From Thermoplasmata archaeon (GTDB taxonomy: Archaea; Thermoplasmatota; Thermoplasmata; RBG-16-68-12): a stretch of 8,222 nt of DNA. The translations under genes were made by a program, and so were the position numbers. Shown here in pieces: positions 1 to 5,233 of this stretch (positions within the stretch are counted from its first letter, which is position 1; every line of letters starts with the position of its first letter). The DNA lies in assembly GCA_013329855.1 (NCBI GenBank), contig DUJI01000166.1, positions 1 through 8,222 on the forward strand. Direction: 5' to 3'. Under the pieces are notes generated by a model that saw nothing but the letters and a program-made list of their open reading frames with translations, was not told where the DNA came from and searched no databases.

Positions 1-542
1 GCCTACATCTCTCGGGCGGGGAGAAGCGCAAGCTGGGGATCGCGATGTCCCTCGTCGGCGAGCCGGACCTCCTGTTCCTGGACGAACCGACCACGGGACT
101 GGACCCCAAGGCCCGGCGCGACCTTTGGGGCCTCATCCTCCGGGTCCGGAAGGCCGGCCGGACCGTCCTCCTGACCACGCACTACCTGGACGAGGCGGAG
201 CACCTCGCGGACGAGGTGGGCATCATGCACAAGGGGAAGCTCGTGGCGGGCGGAAGGCCCGAGGACCTCATCGCGCGCCTCGGGAGCCAGACGACCATCG
301 TCCTCGGCGGAGCGGGCGCCGCCGGGCTCCAGGAGGTGCAGCGGCGCGGGATTCACGCCGTGCTCCGGGAGAACGATGTCCTCGTGCGGGTCTCCGACCC
401 CACGGAGATGCGGATCGTCCTCGCCAAGCTGGCGGCCATCGAGATCCCGCTGAAGGACATGTACACGGTCCGCGGCAGTCTCGAGGACGTGTTCCTCTCC
501 TTGGTGGGCGCGCGGATGGAGGAGGGGGTGCTCAACCCATGA
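1..542 (+). CDS. ABC transporter ATP-binding protein, 3' part (ABC-2 exporter type)
   Basis: The 5' end lies outside the window; the reading frame is entered at base 3, leaving 179 residues. The fragment opens with the ABC signature LSGGEKRK (bases 9-32). The Walker B/D-loop LLFLDEPTTGLDP follows (bases about 69-110), then the switch histidine in LLTTHYLDEAEHL. The Walker A half is therefore missing only because of the window edge. The C-terminal tail (about 90 residues, ending in LEDVFLSLVG) is typical of the DrrA/CcmA/NatA-like ATPases that energise ABC-2 type exporters from the cytoplasmic face. Its stop overlaps the next gene's start (ATGA), so the two are translationally coupled and form one transporter. 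The substrate cannot be told from sequence. Confidence in the family is very high. Confidence 0.96.
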   Translation, partial: LHLSGGEKRKLGIAMSLVGEPDLLFLDEPTTGLDPKARRDLWGLILRVRKAGRTVLLTTHYLDEAEHLADEVGIMHKGKLVAGGRPEDLIARLGSQTTIVLGGAGAAGLQEVQRRGIHAVLRENDVLVRVSDPTEMRIVLAKLAAIEIPLKDMYTVRGSLEDVFLSLVGARMEEGVLNP

Positions 543-1642
543 ACCGGATCCTGGCGGACCTCCTCTCGTTCGGCCGGCAGTACATGCGGTCTCGGGTGGG
601 GGCGTTCTTCACCTTCATCTTCCCCATCCTCCTCATCCTCCTGTTCGGGGCCATCTTCACCCAGGGAGGGTCGGGCGCGTTCACCCTGACGACCCAGGAC
701 ATCGACAACACGACGCTGAGCCACGCGTACATCGACGCCCTCAACAACACGGGCCTCGTGCACATCTCCCTGATTCCGAACAACGTGAACCTCGAGACGT
801 ACATCCGCGACAACAGCCTGACCGTCGCGCTGCGAATCCCCTGGGCCTTCGAGCAGGATGTGATCGCCTGCCGGGCGTCACCGACCCACTGCCATGTGAA
901 CCTCACCCTGTATGGAGACCCGTCGAAGTCCACGTTCGGCAGCGCCCAGGGGCTGCTGCAGGCGGTCGCCCAGCAGATGAACTTCCAGCTCGCCAACGCG
1001 AGCGCGGTCGTGGGCGTGGACGTGAAGTCCGTGGCCTCGTCCCAATACTCCTACATGGACTACTTCCTCCCCGGGATTGTCGGCATGACCGTGATGACCA
1101 CGTCCATGTACAGCATGACCTCCATCTGCGGGGAGTACCGGACGCGTCGCTACTTCAAGCTCCTCGCGACGACGACCCTGCGGAAGTACGAGTGGCTGAC
1201 GTCGAAGATCCTCTGGTACATCCTCTCCCTGGTCCTCTCCCTGTTCGTGACCGTGGCCGTGGGGATGCTCGTGTGGGACGTCCATGTGGTCATCGATCCC
1301 ATTGCCTTGGCGTTCATCGCGGTGGGTGCCTTGCTCTTCACGAGCCTGGGCATGCTCTTCGGGACCGTGGTCCGGGATCCGGAGTCCGGCGTGGCCGTCG
1401 CCAACGCGATCGGGTTCCCCATGATGTTCCTCTCAGGGAGCTTCTGGCCCCTGGAGCAGATGCCCTCGTACCTCCAAACCGTGTCCAAGGCCCTCCCCCT
1501 GACCTACCTGAACACGGGACTCCGGGACACGATGGTCTTCGGCAACACGGGAAGCGCCCTGCTCAACCTGGCCATCGTCAGCGCCTTGGCCGCGGCCCTC
1601 TTCCTCCTCGCGGCGAAGCTCGTCTCCTGGAAGGAGCGCTAG
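539..1642 (+). CDS. ABC-2 type transporter permease
   Basis: A 367-residue membrane protein. The start ATG at 539 overlaps the ATPase stop in an ATGA, with a GGGGGTG ribosome-binding stretch about 8 nt upstream. The open frame extends back to 125, but only inside the ATPase gene. Predicted topology: TM1 at residues 21-40, a large external domain at 41-170, then five further spans near 175-197, 223-247, 252-276, 286-305 and 338-360. The conserved ABC-2 stretch LPLTYLNTGLRD (319-330) and the basic C-terminus SWKER fit the DrrB-like family. The external domain has a close Cys pair (C111, C118) and four N-x-S/T sequons (N57, N69, N121, N153). These would allow a disulfide and archaeal N-glycosylation, which is inference. 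It probably exports a drug, lipid or glycoconjugate; substrate unknown. Confidence 0.95.
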   Translation: MNRILADLLSFGRQYMRSRVGAFFTFIFPILLILLFGAIFTQGGSGAFTLTTQDIDNTTLSHAYIDALNNTGLVHISLIPNNVNLETYIRDNSLTVALRIPWAFEQDVIACRASPTHCHVNLTLYGDPSKSTFGSAQGLLQAVAQQMNFQLANASAVVGVDVKSVASSQYSYMDYFLPGIVGMTVMTTSMYSMTSICGEYRTRRYFKLLATTTLRKYEWLTSKILWYILSLVLSLFVTVAVGMLVWDVHVVIDPIALAFIAVGALLFTSLGMLFGTVVRDPESGVAVANAIGFPMMFLSGSFWPLEQMPSYLQTVSKALPLTYLNTGLRDTMVFGNTGSALLNLAIVSALAAALFLLAAKLVSWKER

Positions 1643-1643
1643 G

Positions 1644-1994
1644 TCAGCGCCACTTCTCGATCTTCCGCGCGAGCCGGTCGCGGGTCGCCACGCCGGGGAA
1701 CCGCTCCACCACCTTCCCGTTCCGGAACAGCAGGTAGGTGGGGATGGACCGCACGGCGAAGCGTTCCGCGAGCGCCCGCTCCGCCTCCGTGTCCACCTTC
1801 CCGAAGGCGATGTCGGTGTACTCCCGGGCCAGGGAGCGGATCACAGGCGCCATGGCGCGGCATGGGCGGCACCAGGAGGCCCAGAAGTCGACGAACGCGA
1901 GGCGCGACCCCTCCACGAAGTCGTCGAAGCTCCCTTCGCGGAGGTCCGAGATGGTGCCCCCCACGATGCGGTTCAGGCGGTCGAGCAGCGGCAT
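1644..1994 (-). CDS. Thioredoxin-family protein
   Basis: A 116-residue cytoplasmic thioredoxin. The active site is WCRPC (C42, C45) inside FWASWCRPCRAMAP, and the cis-proline is P85 in SIPTYLLF. FRNGKVVERFPG follows, as in classic thioredoxins. By family it reduces protein disulfides using a thioredoxin reductase, which is not in view. Arg replaces the usual Gly in the CGPC motif, as is seen in many archaeal and bacterial paralogues, and this may shift the redox potential. The frame runs upstream to 2093, but those residues are Pro/Gly/His-rich and unlike a thioredoxin. ATG at 1994 was chosen because the fold starts soon after it and a TATA-like ATTTA sits about 27 bp upstream. The gene is tail to tail with the permease gene (one base between stops) and divergent from the 55-residue gene at 2138. 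Confidence 0.93.
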   Translation of the reverse strand: MPLLDRLNRIVGGTISDLREGSFDDFVEGSRLAFVDFWASWCRPCRAMAPVIRSLAREYTDIAFGKVDTEAERALAERFAVRSIPTYLLFRNGKVVERFPGVATRDRLARKIEKWR

Positions 1995-2017
1995 CCGAGC
2001 GACCACGCGGCCGGTCC

Positions 2018-2029
2018 GGTAAATGGGTT
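2018..2029 (-). promoter_or_regulatory. Candidate archaeal promoter for thioredoxin
   Basis: On the minus strand this reads AAACCCATTTAC. The ATTTA core is centred near 2021, about 27 bp upstream of the ATG at 1994, which would give a leaderless transcript. The box is a weak match to the TATA consensus. The call rests mainly on position and on being the only A/T-rich patch in a GC-rich upstream. Confidence 0.35.
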
Positions 2030-2090
2030 TCGTACGGAGAATCGGGTCGGGGTCCCCAGGGTGATGTCCCGGATGAGGCCCGCCGGGGCA

Positions 2091-2102
2091 CACAAGCCTA
2101 AT
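2091..2102 (+). promoter_or_regulatory. Candidate BRE/TATA promoter of the 55-residue gene
   Basis: The stretch CACAAGCCTAAT matches, at 11 of 12 positions, the element CACAAGCTTAAT at 6017-6028 upstream of the dsrE-like gene. Both end exactly 36 bases before their ATG. The purine-rich CACAAG would serve as BRE and CCTAAT as a degenerate TATA box. The predicted transcription start is near 2124-2127, leaving an 11-14 nt leader. The repeated motif at a fixed distance is the main support. Confidence 0.5.
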
Positions 2103-2137
2103 GTAGGTGAACCGAAATCGGGACGCCCGGGTTGACC

Positions 2138-2305
2138 ATGAAGCGACCGAACCTCCGGTCCCTGGGCGTCGTGCTGTTCATCATCGTCGGCGCGGTTTCC
2201 GCCGTGCTGGGATGCCCTTTCTTCCGGAATCCGGAGAACTACGCGACCGCGGGCGGGATGATGGCGTATCTGAAGTACGTCGTCGACGTGCACAAGAAGC
2301 ACTGA
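2138..2305 (+). CDS. Small one-span membrane protein or lipoprotein (55 aa)
   Basis: A short frame of 55 codons from ATG 2138 to TGA 2303-2305. It has the pattern of a real exported or membrane protein. The N-terminus is basic (MKRPNLR). A hydrophobic span follows at about residues 9-28 (LGVVLFIIVGAVSAVLG). A polar tail NPENYATAGGMMAYLKYVVD ends in HKKH. Cys26 follows VLG, which resembles a lipobox, so the mature form might be a lipid-anchored peptide of 30 residues; a plain membrane anchor is equally possible. A promoter motif shared with the sulfur operon lies 36 bases upstream of the start. No family is recognised and no function is proposed. It is divergent from thioredoxin and convergent with the 257-residue gene. 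Confidence 0.68.
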   Translation: MKRPNLRSLGVVLFIIVGAVSAVLGCPFFRNPENYATAGGMMAYLKYVVDVHKKH

Positions 2306-2330
2306 GCTCCGCGGACGGAATCGTCGCCCG

Positions 2331-2346
2331 GACGCCCGCGGGCGTC
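2331..2346. terminator. Perfect 16-bp palindrome between convergent genes
   Basis: GACGCCCGCGGGCGTC is its own reverse complement. It lies between the stop at 2305 (+) and the stop at 2345 (-) and slightly overlaps the latter. RNA from either strand could form a six-pair stem with a CGCG loop, so a two-way terminator or pause site is possible. There is no T-run, which archaeal termination usually needs, and palindromes are less surprising in GC-rich DNA. Confidence 0.3.
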
Positions 2347-3118
2347 AGGGGCCCTGCAGGAACTGCCGCGCGGCCGCCGCCAAACGGGAGGGCAGCCGCG
2401 GAATGTTGGCCAGGATTTCGGGAGATTCCGGATCCTCGAGGTCCATCGGGAGGAGACCTTCCTTCCGGGCCATGCGGCTGAGATCGGCCTGGCCGCCATC
2501 CTCCGAGGAGGCCAAGGAGGCAATGGCACGCTGGAGGCTGGAGGAGACGGCGCGGTCGTCCAGAACGCGCCGAAGTTCGGTCGCGGCCTCCGATTCGGGC
2601 ACTGCAGACAGATGAAGGGCCGCATACACGGCCCGGAGCGTCTCCTCGCCCTCGGACCGTCTCAGGATTGCGCCCAGGACCGAGGACCGCGTCTGCCGCG
2701 GGACCGCCGTGACCAGGGACCGATCCAGGAACACGGCGTAGACCAGGTGCATGACGTGGAGAATGGTGAGCCCCTCGCCCTCTACCAGGACGGCCGCCAG
2801 CGCGAGGAGGCGGTGAGGGGCGCGCGACTCCACCGCGATGACCTCCCCCTCGGTCCGCGGCAGCGGTAGCAGATCGAAGACGTGCTCAACGAGACTCCGC
2901 AGGACGGCCGGATGCAGGGTGGAGTCCGTGCTCAGCTCCTCGACGAACGCGCCGAAGGCACGGGGATCGCGGAGGCGCAGGACCAGGTCCTCGTCCGTGT
3001 CCTCCGGACTGCCGCCCCACCGGGGGAGGTGCTCCCGGGCGCGGGCCGCGAGGGATGCCGCGACCGCCCCGTCGCAGGGAAGCTCGGCCCGGAAGGCGTC
3101 CGCGAGGAGATCGGCCAC
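2345..3118 (-). CDS. Uncharacterised helical protein (257 aa)
   Basis: I do not recognise this protein. From GTG at 3118 it has 257 residues. It is rich in Leu, Ala, Arg and Glu, is mostly predicted helix, and has no membrane span, Cys-based metal site or nucleotide-binding motif. Its middle (LALAAVLVEGEGLTILHVMH and following) looks like a buried helical core. The C-terminal third has paired helices with an acidic linker (DLEDPESPEIL). The frame continues to TTG at 3139, adding seven residues (MRLCEDR). The GTG was preferred because a TATA-like TCTAAG (3143-3148, minus) lies about 27 bp upstream of it and would be too close to the TTG. The gene is divergent from the Rieske gene with a short shared upstream region. 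The intact frame and clean ends support a real gene; function unknown. Confidence 0.75.
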   Translation of the reverse strand: MADLLADAFRAELPCDGAVAASLAARAREHLPRWGGSPEDTDEDLVLRLRDPRAFGAFVEELSTDSTLHPAVLRSLVEHVFDLLPLPRTEGEVIAVESRAPHRLLALAAVLVEGEGLTILHVMHLVYAVFLDRSLVTAVPRQTRSSVLGAILRRSEGEETLRAVYAALHLSAVPESEAATELRRVLDDRAVSSSLQRAIASLASSEDGGQADLSRMARKEGLLPMDLEDPESPEILANIPRLPSRLAAAARQFLQGP

Positions 3119-3142
3119 GCGGTCCTCACACAGCCGCAAAGG

Positions 3143-3153
3143 CTTAGACCTTT
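3143..3153 (-). promoter_or_regulatory. Candidate promoter of the 257-residue gene
   Basis: On the minus strand this reads AAAGGTCTAAG: a purine-rich BRE-like AAAGG next to a degenerate TATA box TCTAAG. The box centre is about 27 bp upstream of GTG 3118, consistent with a leaderless transcript. The same AAG-CTAA flavour is seen upstream of the 55-residue and dsrE-like genes. The match is moderate. Confidence 0.4.
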
Positions 3154-3198
3154 CCGCAACGGACCCGGGTTTCGACGGCGGCTGCCACGCGGGACAAC

Positions 3199-3207
3199 GT
3201 ATATATC
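3199..3207 (+). promoter_or_regulatory. TATA box of the Rieske ferredoxin gene (leaderless)
   Basis: GTATATATC is the best TATA box in the window, with a purine-rich GGGACAAC (BRE position) just before it. Its centre is 26 bp upstream of the ATG at 3229. Transcription should therefore start at or next to the start codon, giving a leaderless mRNA, as is common in archaea. The ATG at 3213 is out of frame and lies upstream of the expected transcription start. Confidence 0.72.
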
Positions 3208-3228
3208 AAGGGATGTCTAGGCGCCGCC

Positions 3229-3537
3229 ATGGCGTTCCAGAAAGCCCTCATGGAGTCCGAGGTGAGCGAGGGAAAGGTGCACAAGGCCCGGATCGGCAAG
3301 AAGGAGTTCGCTCTCGTCCGGATGGGCAGCGTGGTCTACTGCATCGACGGGCGCTGCACGCACGAGGGAGGCCCCCTGGGCGAGGGCACCCTGGAGAACG
3401 GCGAACTCGTCTGCCCGTTGCATGAGGGCCGTTTCGACTTCAAAACAGGCGCCGCCAATCCGGAGACGGACTGGGTCACGGACGTGAAGTCGTACAAGAC
3501 GAAGGTCGAAGAAGGCTATGTCTGGATCGACTTCTAG
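3229..3537 (+). CDS. Small Rieske-type [2Fe-2S] ferredoxin
   Basis: A 102-residue soluble single-domain protein. The cluster ligands are complete: C43 and H45 in CTHEGGPL, and C62 and H65 in CPLHEGRFD. Two Cys and two His therefore hold one 2Fe-2S cluster. The length, the lack of a signal or membrane anchor and the motif spacing fit the BphF/NirD-like ferredoxins. It does not fit the membrane Rieske subunits of cytochrome bc complexes, because the extra disulfide Cys pair is absent. These proteins pass electrons to oxygenases, nitrite reductases or other partners, none of which is adjacent. The gene stands alone under its own promoter: the nearest + strand gene is 114 bp downstream. Family is certain; electron partner unknown. 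Confidence 0.94.
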   Translation: MAFQKALMESEVSEGKVHKARIGKKEFALVRMGSVVYCIDGRCTHEGGPLGEGTLENGELVCPLHEGRFDFKTGAANPETDWVTDVKSYKTKVEEGYVWIDF

Positions 3538-3553
3538 ACCCGCGGGGGCGGGT
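3538..3553 (+). terminator. Hairpin directly after the Rieske stop codon
   Basis: ACCCGC / GGGG loop / GCGGGT forms a perfect six-pair GC-rich stem beginning at the base after the TAG stop. It may end or stabilise the Rieske mRNA. No T-run follows, so intrinsic termination in the archaeal sense is not well supported. Confidence 0.3.
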
Positions 3554-3608
3554 TGCGCGGTCCGTCCGGGAGCCCGCGGCCCTTTCCTCCCGGCGGGGTA
3601 TTTCGGAA

Positions 3609-3617
3609 GCCTTCAAG
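3609..3617 (+). promoter_or_regulatory. Weak candidate promoter of the CBS gene
   Basis: The stretch GCCTTCAAG, preceded by purine-rich CGGAA, has its core (TTCA, ending at 3615) 37 bases before the ATG at 3652. This is the same spacing as the TAA cores upstream of the genes at 2138, 4883 and 6064. The sequence match to a TATA box is poor. GTATTT at 3599-3604 is an alternative. Confidence 0.28.
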
Positions 3618-3624
3618 AGGGGGC

Positions 3625-3640
3625 CTCGGGTTTCCCCGAG
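3625..3640 (+). other. Hairpin in the leader of the CBS gene
   Basis: CTCGGG / TTTC loop / CCCGAG is a perfect six-pair stem with a four-base loop. It ends 11 bases before the ATG at 3652 and only a few bases before the GGGTGG ribosome-binding site at 3642-3647. It lies near the predicted transcription start. It could modulate translation or be a terminator for upstream reading; chance is possible in GC-rich DNA. Confidence 0.3.
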
Positions 3641-3651
3641 TGGGTGGCGAC

Positions 3652-4065
3652 ATGGTTTTCGTGCGTGACGTGATGACGAAGGAGGTCGTCGTCGCAGACC
3701 CGGACTGGACGGTCCTCGAGGCGGCGAAGCGGATGGCCACGAAGAAGATCGGCGGGCTCGTGGTCGTGAAGTCCGGTCGGCCCATCGGGCTCGTCACGGA
3801 GCGGGACATCCTTTGGAAGGTGACCGCGAAGGAGAAGAGCCCGACCAAGGTCTGCGTGCGGGACGTCATGGCCTCCCCCGTGGTCACCGTCAGTCCGCTC
3901 GCAACCCTACGCTCCGCGACACGCATCATGATCGAGCACAACGTGCGGCGCCTCGTGGTCACCCGCCTGGACGTCGTGGAGGGCATCGTCACGGCTCGCG
4001 ACATCGTGGAAGGCTTCCTGGAAACTTGGGCACGGGAGCGCCGGAAGACCATCGCGAAGGGTTGA
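3652..4065 (+). CDS. Tandem CBS-domain protein
   Basis: A 137-residue stand-alone Bateman module. CBS1 spans about residues 6-58 (VRDVMTKEVVVADPDWTVLE ... GLVTERDIL at 46-54). CBS2 spans about 70-122 (VRDVMASPVVTVSPLATLRS ... GIVTARDIV at 111-119). The paired G-(L/I)-V-T-x-R-D-I motifs are where such modules bind the phosphates and ribose of AMP, ATP or related adenosine ligands. The protein is thus probably a soluble energy or ligand sensor acting on an unknown partner. ATG 3652 was chosen because GGGTGG lies 5 bases upstream and the CBS fold starts at once. The frame runs back to a TTG at 3553, but that stretch is low-complexity Pro/Gly/Arg. It is convergent with the nucleotidyltransferase gene (9 bp between stops). 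Confidence 0.93.
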   Translation: MVFVRDVMTKEVVVADPDWTVLEAAKRMATKKIGGLVVVKSGRPIGLVTERDILWKVTAKEKSPTKVCVRDVMASPVVTVSPLATLRSATRIMIEHNVRRLVVTRLDVVEGIVTARDIVEGFLETWARERRKTIAKG

Positions 4066-4077
4066 GCCGCTCGCTCA
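4063..4077. repeat. Inverted repeat joining two convergent stop codons
   Basis: TGAGC / CGCTC / GCTCA is a five-pair inverted repeat. Its left arm begins with the TGA stop of the CBS gene and its right arm ends with the TGA stop (minus strand) of the nucleotidyltransferase gene. Either transcript would carry the same small hairpin at its stop codon. Too short to call a terminator with confidence. Confidence 0.3.
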
Positions 4078-4785
4078 GGGGACGTCCTCGATCCGGATTC
4101 CCTGGGACCGCGCCCTCGCGCGCAGGTCGGCCCAGATCGACTCGGCGAGGTTGACCGTCTTGGCAAGGGAGGGATTGCGGTATCGGAGCGCCCAAACGGA
4201 CTGGCCCACGGGACCGAAGCGTCGGGCCTCGATGAACGCGCGGCGACCCGTCCGCGGGACGTACCCTTCCAGGTCGAAGAGGAGCCCCATGGCACCGCCC
4301 GTGAACCAGACCGCCATCTCGCGCACCTCCTCCGCGTCACCTGCGGCCGCGGCGTCGCGGAGCTTGCCCAGATCCTCGTACGTGGCGAGGAGTGCCCCGC
4401 GGGCGGCCTTCCGGAACTGGGCCCGCGTCGGCCGCCGGGATCGCCCCTTCAGGGTCCCGAGCAGACCGCGGGGATCGTACAGGGGACGCATCGCCCGCCA
4501 ACCGCCGAGGGCATCGTTGAGATCGGGACGGCTGCCCAGGACCTCCGCGCGCGCCTCGGCGGGCGTGTGCTGCAGGACGGTGACGAGGACTCCCTGGCGC
4601 ACGTGGGTCCTGATCCGAGCCCGTTTGACGCGGACCACCACGAGCAGGTCGAGGTCCGAATGGTCCCGCTCCTCTCCGCGCGCCACGGAGCCGTAGACCC
4701 CGACGGCCACGAGGTTCCTCGCCTCCCGGCGACGGAGCTCGTTCGTGATTTCGCGGGCGAGGCGCAGCCGGCGGGAGGCGGGCAC
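4075..4785 (-). CDS. KNTase-like nucleotidyltransferase
   Basis: A 236-residue protein starting at GTG 4785. The N-terminal nucleotidyltransferase core has GVYGSVARG (29-37) and the metal-binding SDLDLLVV (D44, D46), the pol-beta superfamily signature. A helical C-terminal domain follows. The order of elements resembles kanamycin nucleotidyltransferase: the RPLYDPRGLL stretch at 100-109, and TYEDLGKLRD at 135-144 where the general-base Glu may be E137. The family transfers NMP from NTP to a hydroxyl. Whether the target is an aminoglycoside, another small molecule or a protein cannot be told. Oddly, at the strand where a third acidic ligand is expected the residues are GVLVTV (65-70), with no Asp or Glu. 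It is convergent with the CBS gene. No HEPN/MNT toxin partner is adjacent. Confidence 0.82.
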   Translation of the reverse strand: MPASRRLRLAREITNELRRREARNLVAVGVYGSVARGEERDHSDLDLLVVVRVKRARIRTHVRQGVLVTVLQHTPAEARAEVLGSRPDLNDALGGWRAMRPLYDPRGLLGTLKGRSRRPTRAQFRKAARGALLATYEDLGKLRDAAAAGDAEEVREMAVWFTGGAMGLLFDLEGYVPRTGRRAFIEARRFGPVGQSVWALRYRNPSLAKTVNLAESIWADLRARARSQGIRIEDVP

Positions 4786-4841
4786 GGTACCCCAGATGGG
4801 GATCCTGGGGATGAGCCTTTCACCGACCTCCCCACCGCGGG

Positions 4842-4848
4842 TTTAAGG
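4842..4848 (+). promoter_or_regulatory. TATA-like box upstream of the VOC gene
   Basis: TTTAAGG. The TTAA core ends at 4846, 37 bases before the ATG at 4883, the same spacing as for the genes at 2138 and 6064. The predicted transcript starts near 4871, just before GAGGGAT, a possible ribosome-binding site. TTTAAG is near-symmetric and could also serve the minus-strand nucleotidyltransferase (57 bases to its GTG), but that distance is long. Confidence 0.5.
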
Positions 4849-4882
4849 CCTGGACGAGCATGGGCCACCCCGAGGGATACGC

Positions 4883-5224
4883 ATGCCCATGGAGTTTGGT
4901 TCCGTCGCAATCGTCGTCTCCGACGGGAAGGAGTCCGCGCAGTGGTTCAAGGAGAAACTCGGCTTCGAGATCCGGGACAACGAGGGCCACTGGATCACCG
5001 TGGCTCCCAAGGGGTCCAAGCTCGTGATCCATCTCTGCGAGGGGGACAAGCTCGAGCCAGGAAACACGGGGTTCGCGTTCTACGTGAAGGACGCCACGAA
5101 GGAGGAGGCCGAGCTGCGCAAGAAGGGCGTACAGTTCACCAGCCCGGTCAAGAAGGAGTCCTGGGGGACCAACGGGATGTTCGCGGACCCCGACGGGAAC
5201 GAGTTCTGGCTCTTCCAGGAGTGA
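4883..5224 (+). CDS. VOC-superfamily (glyoxalase/bleomycin-resistance fold) protein
   Basis: A 113-residue single-module VOC protein with two beta-alpha-beta-beta-beta repeats. The first half contains ESAQWFKEKLGFEI (17-30) and VIHLCEG (48-54). The second contains FAFYVKDATKEEAELRKKGV (64-83) and the family-typical ADPDGNEFWLFQE at the end. Members bind a divalent metal and act as isomerases, dioxygenases or antibiotic-binding proteins, usually as dimers. The usual first-strand His ligand is not present (SVAIVV at 7-12); H50 and E107 or E113 remain as possible ligands. The catalytic type is therefore open, and a metal-free binding role is possible. ATG 4883 was chosen by promoter spacing; ATG 4889 in the same frame is an alternative. 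Convergent with the 106-residue gene, 9 bp apart. Confidence 0.9.
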   Translation: MPMEFGSVAIVVSDGKESAQWFKEKLGFEIRDNEGHWITVAPKGSKLVIHLCEGDKLEPGNTGFAFYVKDATKEEAELRKKGVQFTSPVKKESWGTNGMFADPDGNEFWLFQE

Positions 5225-5233
5225 GGCAGCCGA

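Noticed and set aside
125..538. Upstream extension of the permease frame
   Set aside because: It lies inside the ATPase gene in another frame and is Arg/Gly/Pro-rich. The ATGA overlap and ribosome-binding site place the start at 539.
1995..2093. Upstream extension of thioredoxin to 2093
   Set aside because: The extra residues are Pro/Gly/His-rich and unlike thioredoxins. ATG 1994 fits the fold start and promoter position.
1862..2101. Plus-strand frame antisense to thioredoxin
   Set aside because: It is Arg/Ser-rich and entirely opposite a gene with a clear WCRPC active site.
2107..2481. A 124-codon plus-strand frame covering the 55-residue gene region and the end of the 257-residue gene
   Set aside because: It is Arg/Gly/Pro-rich shadow. 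The 55-codon frame in the same stretch has a coherent membrane-protein pattern, and the minus-strand gene explains the rest.
3534..4340. A 268-codon minus-strand frame across the CBS gene and part of the nucleotidyltransferase gene
   Set aside because: The product is Ser/Thr/Arg-rich low complexity, overlaps two genes with recognised domains, and has no promoter or ribosome-binding site.
4075..4785. Reading the nucleotidyltransferase and a neighbour as a MNT/HEPN toxin-antitoxin pair
   Set aside because: The protein is longer than MNT antitoxins, has a KNTase-like C-terminal domain, and no HEPN gene lies next to it.
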